Shown: piece after piece, positions 1 through 4,448 of the stretch
Position numbering within the stretch: position 1 is the stretch's first letter
How the letters are laid out: the number at the start of each line of letters is the position of its first letter
Assembly: GCA_934659415.1 (NCBI GenBank)
Contig: CAKUHW010000039.1
Location: forward strand, 1 to 7,983
Origin: an uncultured Oscillospiraceae bacterium
GTDB taxonomy: Bacteria; Bacillota; Clostridia; Oscillospirales; Oscillospiraceae
Reading direction: 5' to 3'
DNA length: 7,983 nucleotides
Notes under the pieces: model-generated
Databases searched by the model: none
Seen by the model: the letters and a program-made list of their open reading frames with translations, nothing else
What the model was told of the DNA's origin: nothing
Position numbers and translations under genes: made by a program

Positions 1-1
1 T

Positions 2-94
2 GTGCGCATCGCCTACTGCGTGCCCACCCAGCGGGTGCGCCAGGCTCTGCCCCGCTTCCGCCGGCTGGCGCAGCTGTACGGCCTGGGGAAATAG
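2..94 (+). CDS. PLP-dependent class I/II aminotransferase, C-terminal fragment (5' end outside window)
   Basis: Thirty codons are open from the left edge and end in TAG at 92-94. The peptide reads VRIAYCVPTQRV, then a leucine/arginine-rich helix, and ends LYGLGK. An (I/V)RI(A/S)YC stretch followed by 'R..LP.F..LA..YG' is the usual end of fold-type I aspartate-family aminotransferases: the Arg binds the substrate alpha-carboxylate and the last helix closes the small domain. Only this tail is visible, so substrate and exact subfamily cannot be told. It is a different gene from the complete aminotransferase at 4449-5615, whose corresponding segment reads YVRACYA. The coding sequence stops just before the putative regulatory region of the next gene, and no clear intrinsic terminator separates them. 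Confidence 0.75.
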   Translation: MRIAYCVPTQRVRQALPRFRRLAQLYGLGK

Positions 95-96
95 TA

Positions 97-108
97 GAAC
101 GATTATTC
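97..108. promoter_or_regulatory. Putative LexA box 1 (upstream of -35)
   Basis: GAACGATTATTC resembles the Firmicute SOS box core GAAC-N4-GTTC with one core mismatch (A for G at the start of the right half). It begins three bases after the aminotransferase stop codon and ends 10 bp before the -35 hexamer. On its own this is a weak call. It gains support from two further GAAC-starting sites spaced 33 and 62 bp downstream. Confidence 0.4.
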
Positions 109-132
109 TAATTTCTCCTTGACAAATTAGAA
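106..132. repeat. Inverted repeat TTCTAATTT/AAATTAGAA around the -35
   Basis: A perfect 9-bp inverted repeat has arms at 106-114 and 124-132 with a 9-bp spacer that contains most of the -35 hexamer. The arms are AT-rich in an otherwise GC-rich genome. It could be a second operator, or simply a by-product of the overlapping GAAC-type sites, which share the TAGAAC half. It is too weak and too loop-rich to be a convincing terminator for the upstream aminotransferase. Confidence 0.45.
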
Positions 133-147
133 CGAATGTATTATAGT
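119..147 (+). promoter_or_regulatory. Sigma-A promoter of the 114-residue membrane protein gene
   Basis: The -35 is TTGACA (119-124, perfect) and the -10 is TATAGT (142-147, five of six), separated by exactly 17 bp. The predicted start is near 154-155, giving a leader of about 97 nt before the ATG at 251. The element is close to consensus, so the promoter should be strong when not repressed. That fits with the repressor-like sites placed in and around it. Confidence 0.8.
130..141. promoter_or_regulatory. Putative LexA box 2 (inside promoter spacer)
   Basis: GAACGAATGTAT fits the Bacillus/Clostridium SOS consensus GAAC-R-N-R-Y-GTTY except for one base (A for the first of the two Ts in the right half). 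It fills the gap between the -35 and -10 elements, where a bound repressor would block RNA polymerase. The function is inferred from motif and position only. Confidence 0.5.
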
Positions 148-158
148 CTTCGTATGTG

Positions 159-170
159 GAACGAAAGTTC
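159..170. promoter_or_regulatory. Putative LexA box 3 (perfect GAAC-N4-GTTC)
   Basis: GAACGAAAGTTC is an exact GAAC-N4-GTTC palindrome core, followed by G as in the Bacillus CGAAC-N4-GTTCG form. It lies 12 bp after the -10, at the predicted transcription start. Eight fixed bases occur by chance about once per 65,000 positions at even composition, so a perfect copy at a promoter is notable. A different repressor with the same half-site cannot be excluded. Confidence 0.6.
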
Positions 171-186
171 GAGGGCAGAGAGGCCA

Positions 187-208
187 AAAGTCCGGATTAT
201 AGGACTTT
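187..208 (+). promoter_or_regulatory. Leader hairpin in the 5' UTR
   Basis: AAAGTCC (187-193) and GGACTTT (202-208) can pair as a 7-bp stem with an 8-nt loop in the untranslated leader, 27 nt upstream of the ribosome site. It is followed by TTTGTTTCTG, too interrupted for a typical terminator. It could affect mRNA stability or be an operator-like palindrome. No known riboswitch is recognised. Confidence 0.35.
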
Positions 209-250
209 GTTTCTGATAGACTGTGTCCATCAACAGAGGAGGTCACGCAT

Positions 251-595
251 ATGGAGACGACATACTATACCCTGACGGCCCGGGAGATCTTGGTGGAGGG
301 CGCGGCCGTGGAGCAGGTCAGCGGCGGGAGCGGCCGGCGGCTGGTCTGCGTGCGCGCCGCAGGCGGGGCCGCAGCCCGGAAGGAGCAGCGGGGCAAGGTG
401 ATCGACCTGGCCGCCTGGCAGGCGGACCGGGAGGAGCTGCCGGAGGAGCCTCAGTGGGAAGAGGAGCGCCCCGCGCCCCGGCATCCCGCGGCGCCCCGCC
501 CCCGGCGCAGCCGCTCCGCCCTGGGCCTGGAGCTTCTGGCCAGCCTCTCCGTGACCGCGGTGGCCCTGGTGCTGCTGGTCCAGGCGCTGCTCTGA
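251..595 (+). CDS. Small tail-anchored membrane protein of unknown function, putatively SOS-regulated
   Basis: This encodes 114 residues. The start is well supported: AGAGGAGG at 235-242 lies 8 nt before the ATG. I do not recognise the family. Residues 1-60 are soluble and include TYYTLTAREILVE and a KVIDLAAWQ stretch. Residues 61-89 are first acidic (EELPEEPQWEEE), then rich in Pro, Ala and Arg, and look disordered. Residues 91-113 form one hydrophobic helix that ends the protein. The Arg cluster just before the helix (RPRRSRS) predicts a cytoplasmic N-terminus, so the protein would be tail-anchored with no extracellular domain. It has no LysM domain, so it is not a plain YneA homologue. The promoter overlaps LexA-like boxes. 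Small single-pass SOS proteins in other bacteria (YneA, SidA, DidA) block cell division, so a checkpoint role is possible here, but that is inference. Confidence 0.7.
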   Translation: METTYYTLTAREILVEGAAVEQVSGGSGRRLVCVRAAGGAAARKEQRGKVIDLAAWQADREELPEEPQWEEERPAPRHPAAPRPRRSRSALGLELLASLSVTAVALVLLVQALL

Positions 596-602
596 GCGGA
601 AC

Positions 603-670
603 AGGGGCGGGCCGGTGTCCTCATCGGCCCTCGTAGGGCAAGGGCAGAGCCCTTGCCATGTCCGCCGGCC
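603..670. repeat. Paired-hairpin intergenic repeat, copy A
   Basis: Two short hairpins stand side by side. The first is GGGCCGGTG (609-617) with CATCGGCCC (622-630), 9 pairs with one G-U wobble and a 4-nt loop. The second is GGCAAGGGC (637-645) with GCCCTTGCC (649-657), 9 perfect pairs and a 3-nt loop. The same layout with near-identical arms occurs at 1559-1613, and both copies end in CGCCGGCC. The element resembles REP/BIME-type or MITE-like intergenic repeats. It fills the space between two convergent genes, so it may also act as a transcript end or mRNA-stabilising structure. It lacks a U-tract. Confidence 0.7.
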
Positions 671-689
671 GAAGACAGGCGGCGGACAT
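658..689. repeat. Third hairpin between the convergent genes
   Basis: ATGTCCGCCG (658-667) and CGGCGGACAT (680-689) form a perfect 10-bp stem around a 12-nt loop. The left arm overlaps the right end of the paired-hairpin repeat, and the right arm ends 8 bp before the spoIIR stop codon. It has no T-run on either side, so it is not a canonical intrinsic terminator. It is nevertheless the first strong structure that either convergent transcript would meet. Copy B of the repeat lacks this third hairpin. Confidence 0.55.
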
Positions 690-697
690 CCGCCCGG

Positions 698-1393
698 CTA
701 TTTCCCCTCCAGCCGGTGCATCAGGCTCTCCCACCACTCCAGCACCTTGAATTTCAGCACATACCCGCCGTCCCGGCCGGTGATGAGGGCGATCTGCCCG
801 TCGGTAAGGCCCGCGGCGGCCGCCTCCTCCGTCACGGAGGCCAGGCACAGGGGCGGGAACACCACGCACCACCAGTTGCGACCCTGTCCCGCGCCGATGA
901 CCACCCGCAGCGCCCGGTAGTTCCCGGCGGGCAGGGCGAAGCCCTCCTCATAGATCCGGGTGGGGAACCAGACGTCCTCCAGGGCGGCGGTTACCCCCTC
1001 CGTCCGTCCCTCCCGGACCAGCACCGCCTGGCCGGCCTCTGCCAGCTCCTCCAGGTGGAGGGCCAGGACCGCCTCCGCTCCGGCGCGGTCGGATACCCCG
1101 GCCAGCAGTCCCTCTGCCCGGGCCAGCACGGCGTCCCGCACCCGCAGCTTCACCGCCTGGTCCTCCGGGCTGTCGGAGTTGGCGATCACATGCAGGCGGA
1201 GCACCTTGTCCGCCAGCGCCCCCTCTGCCGCCCGGGCGGAGGCTCCCGCCAGCAGGAACAGGGCGAAGGCCGCCAGGAGGGCCGCCTCCCAGCGGCGCAG
1301 GCGCCCTCCATCACGGGGGCTTTGAGGCTGTTCCCGCCGGGGAGAGGGCCTCTGCCGGAGGGGATGTATCAGGGAGATTAGAGAAAAACGCAT
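698..1393 (-). CDS. spoIIR: Stage II sporulation protein R (SpoIIR)
   Basis: SpoIIR is made in the forespore under sigma-F and secreted into the intermembrane space, where it triggers SpoIIGA to process pro-sigma-E in the mother cell. From the ATG at 1393 the protein has 231 residues. Residues 35-53 are a hydrophobic export segment. The family signature follows at 65-90 (LRLHVIANSDSPEDQ and KLRVRDAVL), with conserved WFPTRIY (142-148), LPAGNYRALRV (154-164) and a NWWCVVFPPLC segment (173-183). The same frame is open to 1486, but the upstream part would run through a strong terminator hairpin, so I reject that start. The ATG at 1393 has only a weak AGGA 11 nt upstream. It leaves an Arg/Pro-rich 30-residue segment before the signal peptide, longer than I would expect. 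A sigma-F-like promoter precedes it. The family is certain; the exact start is not. Confidence 0.9.
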   Translation of the reverse strand: MRFSLISLIHPLRQRPSPRREQPQSPRDGGRLRRWEAALLAAFALFLLAGASARAAEGALADKVLRLHVIANSDSPEDQAVKLRVRDAVLARAEGLLAGVSDRAGAEAVLALHLEELAEAGQAVLVREGRTEGVTAALEDVWFPTRIYEEGFALPAGNYRALRVVIGAGQGRNWWCVVFPPLCLASVTEEAAAAGLTDGQIALITGRDGGYVLKFKVLEWWESLMHRLEGK

Positions 1394-1411
1394 CGCAGGC
1401 ACCATCCTGTC

Positions 1412-1480
1412 ACAAAAAATAAGAAGACGCACGGTCCGTGCAGCTGTCAAACTGCATTCTGGACCGTGCGTCCTGTTTTT
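1412..1480 (-). terminator. Intrinsic terminator of the ispE operon (T-runs on both sides)
   Basis: GACGCACGGTCC (1426-1437) and GGACCGTGCGTC (1461-1472) form a perfect 12-bp GC-rich stem. The 23-nt interior can itself pair (TGCAG 1439-1443 with CTGCA 1452-1456). On the minus strand the stem is followed by TTCTTATTTTTTG (down to 1413), a good U-tract for ending the operon that finishes with ispE. On the plus strand CCTGTTTTTAT follows, so it could work both ways, although no plus-strand gene ends nearby. Confidence 0.85.
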
Positions 1481-1484
1481 ATAC
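1455..1484 (-). promoter_or_regulatory. Candidate sigma-F promoter of spoIIR
   Basis: On the minus strand GTATA (1484-1480) is followed after exactly 15 bp by GTCCAGAATG (1464-1455). The Bacillus sigma-F pattern is GYATA, 15 bp, then GGNRANANTW. The -35 is exact, the spacing is exact, and the spaced G, A, A and T of the -10 are present; the second G is missing. Transcription would start near 1449, leaving a leader of about 55 nt before the ATG at 1393. spoIIR is the classical sigma-F target, which supports the call. A TTGACA lies close by on the same strand, but no -10 follows at usable spacing. Confidence 0.5.
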
Positions 1485-1558
1485 ATATGGGAGACTGCAA
1501 ACGATCACGCACTCAGATACTTCGCTGCCCCTTGCACAGGGGCGTTTGCGTTGCCGGC

Positions 1559-1613
1559 AGGGGCCGATGTCCCCATCGGCCCGCGGCAAGGGCGCTGCCC
1601 CTGCCCGCCGGCC
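1559..1613. repeat. Paired-hairpin intergenic repeat, copy B
   Basis: This is the second copy of the element at 603-670, in the same orientation on the plus strand. The first hairpin is GGGCCGATG (1561-1569) with CATCGGCCC (1574-1582), 9 perfect pairs with loop TCCC. The second is GGCAAGGGC (1585-1593) with GCCCCTGCC (1597-1605), 8 of 9 pairs, loop GCT. It ends in CGCCGGCC and abuts the ispE stop codon at 1613-1615, so it lies in the ispE 3' UTR, ahead of the terminator. A further small stem (GCCCC 1527-1531, GGGGC 1539-1543) lies next to it. Confidence 0.7.
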
Positions 1614-2458
1614 TACAGGGGCCTGGTGAGGAATACGTCCCGGTACTGCCCCCGAAGCCGCCGGAGGGCGGCCGCGGCGGAGTCCTGTCCGGCGAAGATG
1701 CCGAACACCGTGGGGCCGCTGCCCGACATGGACGCCCCCAGGGCGCCGCAGTCCACCAGGACGGCCTTAATGGCGTCCACCTCCCCCCGGCGGCGGGGCT
1801 CCAGCACGTCCTCGAACACGTTGTAGACCCGCCGGGCCACGCCGGTGAGGTCCCCGGCCTCCAGGGCGCGGAGCATCCCGCCGGTGTCCGGGCGGCAGGT
1901 AATGCGTCTGCTGTCCGCCTGGGCGAAGAGCTGGGGGGTGGAGATGGAGAAGTGGGGCTTGCACACCGTGATCCAGCAGGGGGGCAGCGGCGGCAGGGGG
2001 GTGAGCCGCTCTCCCCGGCCCTCGGCCAGGGCGGTGCCCCCCTGCACGCAGAAGGGCACATCGGAGCCCACCGCCGCGCCGATCTCCGCCAGCTGGGCGG
2101 GGGAGAGCCCCGCGCCGGTCAGCTCGTTCATGGCCAGCAGGACGGCAGCCGCGTCGGCGCTGCCGCCGCCCAGGCCCGCGCACACGGGGATGTGCTTTTC
2201 AATGGCGATGTCCACCGGTCCGCCCAGACCCGCGGCGCTGCGGAAGGCCGCCGCGGCCTGCTGGGCCAGATTGCGCCCGTCCGCGGGCAGATAGCTCAGA
2301 TTGGTGTCCATGCGGCCGGGGCCCTCCGCCGCCGTGAGAGTCAGCTCGTCCGCCAGGTCGATGCGCTGCATGATCATGCGCAGGTCGTGGTAGCCGTCCG
2401 GCCGCCTGTCCAGAATATCCAGCGTCAGGTTCAGCTTTGCATATGCCTTTGCGCGCAA
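1613..2458 (-). CDS. ispE: 4-diphosphocytidyl-2-C-methyl-D-erythritol kinase (IspE)
   Basis: IspE phosphorylates the 2-hydroxyl of CDP-methylerythritol with ATP, the fourth step of the MEP route to isoprenoid precursors, in the cytoplasm. From the TTG start it has 281 residues, a normal family length. It shows the N-terminal KAYAKLNLTLDIL with catalytic-site Lys8, the GHMP-kinase ATP loop PVCAGLGGGSADAA (91-104), GSDVPF with Asp133 as the likely catalytic base, and the C-terminal GHMP motif SGSGPT (245-250). I chose TTG at 2458-2456 because a perfect GGGAGGTGA lies 7 nt upstream and the protein then starts MRAKAYAKLN, as family members usually do. An in-frame ATG at 2488 would add ten residues, overlap the DUF1015 stop as ATGA, and has a weaker AAGGA. 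It is the last gene of the minus-strand operon, followed by the hairpin repeat and a terminator. Confidence 0.93.
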   Translation of the reverse strand: MRAKAYAKLNLTLDILDRRPDGYHDLRMIMQRIDLADELTLTAAEGPGRMDTNLSYLPADGRNLAQQAAAAFRSAAGLGGPVDIAIEKHIPVCAGLGGGSADAAAVLLAMNELTGAGLSPAQLAEIGAAVGSDVPFCVQGGTALAEGRGERLTPLPPLPPCWITVCKPHFSISTPQLFAQADSRRITCRPDTGGMLRALEAGDLTGVARRVYNVFEDVLEPRRRGEVDAIKAVLVDCGALGASMSGSGPTVFGIFAGQDSAAAALRRLRGQYRDVFLTRPL

Positions 2459-2465
2459 GGGGCGT

Positions 2466-2474
2466 TCACCTCCC
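2466..2474 (-). promoter_or_regulatory. Ribosome binding site deciding the ispE start
   Basis: On the minus strand GGGAGGTGA (2474-2466) is a full-length match to the anti-Shine-Dalgarno sequence, 7 nt before TTG at 2458. It lies inside the reading frame that would be used if translation began at the ATG at 2488. That is the main reason to prefer the TTG. Confidence 0.65.
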
Positions 2475-2484
2475 TCGGGGGCGA

Positions 2485-3765
2485 TCATTCCCGGATCCTT
2501 CTGGCCTCCAGGTAAAACCGTTTGTCGTGGGCCTCGCCCATGGAGAAGGTCTTGCGGGGGAGCACCCCGTCGTGGATCACCGTGGGGAACAGCGCCTGCT
2601 TGCCCATGGGCGGCAGCAGGAAGGCCAGGTTGCCGCTTCTGGCGGCGAATTCCCGGGCCACGTCCTCCCCGTGGATGTAGTCCACCCGGCCGGGGTGGGC
2701 GGTCAGCCAGTCGTCCAGAAAGCTCTGCAGGGTGGCCACCGGCAGCTGGGCGGCGGGGGCGGGTACAGTGATGTCCCCCTCGCCGCCGGCCCAGACATAG
2801 TGGAGCACATGGCCCTCCCCCGCGCCCCGGTAAGCGCCGGGGCAGGCGTGGACCAGGGCATCCAGCAGTTCCTCCGGCCGGGTGCGGAACACCACCCGGT
2901 GGATGGGCTCGAACTCCAGAGAGTCGTCGTGGAGATTCACCAGCTCGCACAGGGCAAACCGGGCGGGGAGAGAGGCCCACTGCTCCTGGGGCACCAGTTT
3001 TTTCTGCCGCTCGTAGCACTCCTTGGCGGTGGCCAGGGAGTGGTTGCCGTCCCCCACGGCGAAGAGCATCACCGGGGCGTCCTGGACGCTGTAGCGGGCA
3101 TGGAAGGCGGCGGGGTCCGCCAGGGCGGACAGGGCGGCGGCCACCTGATCCAGAGCAGCGCCGTCCAGCAGCCAGCCGGAGAGGTGCCCGCCCCGTTCCA
3201 TCAGGTCGAAGTCGTACACCTGCTCCAGTCCGTCCTTCCGGCCGGTGAGGGGCTCGATGACCGTGCGGCCGGGATCGTCGGTGAGGAGCATCACATGGGG
3301 CAGCTCGATGGGGGCGTTCTTGCGCACTGCCACCCGGGGCGGAATGCGGGAGAGCACAGTGCCCTCCGTGGCGCGCACCGCCGCGCCGGAGCCGGGCTCG
3401 TAGTCGTACTGCTCCAGATCCACCATGCCCACCAGACCCCGGCGGACCTTACCGCTGTCCAGGGTGCGCTCCACATAGATCATGGCCCCGGGGAGGGTGC
3501 GGAAGCGGCCCTCCCGCAGGTAGGAGGCCATGGCGGCGTTGATCTCCATGATGTCGGTCTCCACATTGGGGCCTTCCAGGCTGCTCTCCGGCAGGATGAG
3601 GCGCAGGGCGGAGGGGGCGCGGCCTACCCGGTCGGCCACCCGCTGCCAGTACTCCGGCTGGGAGGTGTACTGGTCACAGGCCACCACGGACCAGAGGGAC
3701 AGGTCGCAGTCCCGGGGCAGCAGAATATCCGCCGGGCGGAAGGGGAGGCGGTCAAAGGCGTTCAT
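2485..3765 (-). CDS. DUF1015 family protein (ParB/Srx-like fold suspected), possibly linked to serine metabolism
   Basis: This encodes 426 residues, full length for the family. The start ATG at 3765 has GAGGAGGGG just upstream, overlapping the thrH stop. Recognisable features are the N-terminal FRPADILLP, WSVVACDQYTSQPEYW (25-40), ILPES (57-61), the conserved VGDGNHSLATAKECYE segment (237-251), VNLHDDSLEFEPIHRVVF (276-293) and the C-terminal RKTFSMGEAHDKRFYLEAR (404-422). No signal peptide or membrane helix is seen. The biochemical function is not established to my knowledge. Relatives have been labelled ParB-like because of the DGNH/DGHH segment, and in Clostridium acetobutylicum the gene sits beside serA and an aminotransferase. 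Here it lies 12 bp after thrH, which encodes a phosphoserine phosphatase/phosphotransferase, so a role around phosphoserine or serine is a reasonable inference. It may overlap ispE by 4 bp or precede it by 26 bp, depending on the ispE start. Confidence 0.88.
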   Translation of the reverse strand: MNAFDRLPFRPADILLPRDCDLSLWSVVACDQYTSQPEYWQRVADRVGRAPSALRLILPESSLEGPNVETDIMEINAAMASYLREGRFRTLPGAMIYVERTLDSGKVRRGLVGMVDLEQYDYEPGSGAAVRATEGTVLSRIPPRVAVRKNAPIELPHVMLLTDDPGRTVIEPLTGRKDGLEQVYDFDLMERGGHLSGWLLDGAALDQVAAALSALADPAAFHARYSVQDAPVMLFAVGDGNHSLATAKECYERQKKLVPQEQWASLPARFALCELVNLHDDSLEFEPIHRVVFRTRPEELLDALVHACPGAYRGAGEGHVLHYVWAGGEGDITVPAPAAQLPVATLQSFLDDWLTAHPGRVDYIHGEDVAREFAARSGNLAFLLPPMGKQALFPTVIHDGVLPRKTFSMGEAHDKRFYLEARRIRE

Positions 3766-3777
3766 GGCGGCCCCTCC

Positions 3778-4380
3778 TCAGTCCATGGCGGCGCGGATGG
3801 CCGCCAGCAGCTGGGGAAACTCCTCATAGGCGGGCACCTCGGGGTGCTCGGCCCTGATCTTGTCCGTGCTCTTGAACAGGAAGCCCGCCTTGCTGGCCTG
3901 GATCATGCCCAGATCGTTGTAGCTGTCCCCGGCGGCGATGGTCTGGTAGCCGATGGACTGCAGGGCCTTTACGGTGGTGAGCTTGGATCTCTCGCAGCGC
4001 ATCTGATAGCCGGTGATCTCCCCGCCGGGGGCCACCTGCAGGGTGTTGCAGAAAATGGTGGGCCAGCCCAGCTTGGCCATAAGGGGCTGGGCAAACTGCT
4101 CAAAGGTGTCGCTGAGGATGATGACCTGGGTCTGGGCGCGCAGCTCGTCCAGGAATTCCCGGGCGCCGGGCAGGGGGTCGATCCCGGCAATCACCGCCTG
4201 GATCTCCTTCAGGCCCAGACCGTGCTCCTTCAGGATGGCCAGCCGGTAGGCCATCAGCTTGTCGTAATCCGGCTCGTCCCGGGTGGTGCGGCGCAGAGCG
4301 GGAATGCCGCTGGCCTCGGCAAAGGCGATCCAGATCTCGGGGACCAGAACGCCCTCCATATCCAGACAGGTGATATACAT
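3778..4380 (-). CDS. thrH: Bifunctional phosphoserine phosphatase/homoserine phosphotransferase ThrH
   Basis: This encodes a 200-residue HAD-superfamily enzyme. The Pseudomonas aeruginosa ThrH family hydrolyses L-phosphoserine and can transfer the phosphate to homoserine, linking serine and threonine synthesis. HAD motif I is CLDMEGVLVPEIW (5-17), with nucleophile Asp7 and Glu at the +2 position, as is typical of ThrH in place of the second Asp. Motif II is LSDTF (89-93) with Ser90, the likely motif III lysine is Lys133, and motif IV is AAGDSYNDLGM (149-159). The cap region contains TTRDEPDYDKLM (32-43), characteristic of ThrH. The similarity is strong enough to name it over SerB. AAGGAGG lies 7 nt before the ATG. 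The preceding gene ends 68 bp upstream with no terminator between them, and DUF1015 follows after 12 bp, so co-transcription is likely. Confidence 0.92.
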   Translation of the reverse strand: MYITCLDMEGVLVPEIWIAFAEASGIPALRRTTRDEPDYDKLMAYRLAILKEHGLGLKEIQAVIAGIDPLPGAREFLDELRAQTQVIILSDTFEQFAQPLMAKLGWPTIFCNTLQVAPGGEITGYQMRCERSKLTTVKALQSIGYQTIAAGDSYNDLGMIQASKAGFLFKSTDKIRAEHPEVPAYEEFPQLLAAIRAAMD

Positions 4381-4400
4381 GGGAATGCCTCCTTCTTATA

Positions 4401-4421
4401 TTGAAAATTGAGAATTGAGGG
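4401..4421. repeat. Three tandem TTGARRR heptamers upstream of thrH
   Basis: TTGAAAA (4401-4407), TTGAGAA (4408-4414) and TTGAGGG (4415-4421) stand head to tail in the 68-bp gap between the aminotransferase and thrH. The stretch is AT-rich in a GC-rich region and begins 7 bp upstream of the thrH ribosome site. Short TTGAGAA-type tandem runs are seen between genes in other Clostridia, to my recollection. No function can be assigned, and the copy number may vary between strains. Confidence 0.55.
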
Positions 4422-4448
4422 GTATGTTTTCCGGGGGCTGCCGATCTC

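Noticed and set aside
106..132. Terminator for the left-edge aminotransferase
   Set aside because: The 9-bp stem is AT-rich, has a 9-nt loop and no T-run, and its interior is a perfect -35 box.
223..636. Alternative plus-strand frame (137 codons) overlapping the small membrane protein
   Set aside because: The product is almost entirely Gly, Arg, Pro and Ala, its ATG lacks a ribosome site, and AGAGGAGG at 235-242 points to the ATG at 251 in another frame.
1412..1450. Vegetative promoter for spoIIR using TTGACA on the minus strand
   Set aside because: No TATAAT-like hexamer occurs at 16-18 bp spacing; the nearest AT-rich stretch is the U-tract of the terminator.
1394..1486. Upstream extension of spoIIR to the ATG at 1486
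   Set aside because: The extra codons lie in a perfect 12-bp terminator stem and over the likely promoter; the extension has no SpoIIR-like sequence.
1501..1612. CRISPR array or insertion sequence ends in the ispE-spoIIR gap
   Set aside because: The structures here are short hairpins without regular direct repeats and spacers, target duplications or a transposase gene.
2437..4404. Long plus-strand open frame opposite ispE, DUF1015 and thrH
   Set aside because: The product is a Gly/His/Gln/Val-rich low-complexity shadow of GC-rich antisense codons, with no domain, no ribosome site of note, and three recognisable genes on the other strand.
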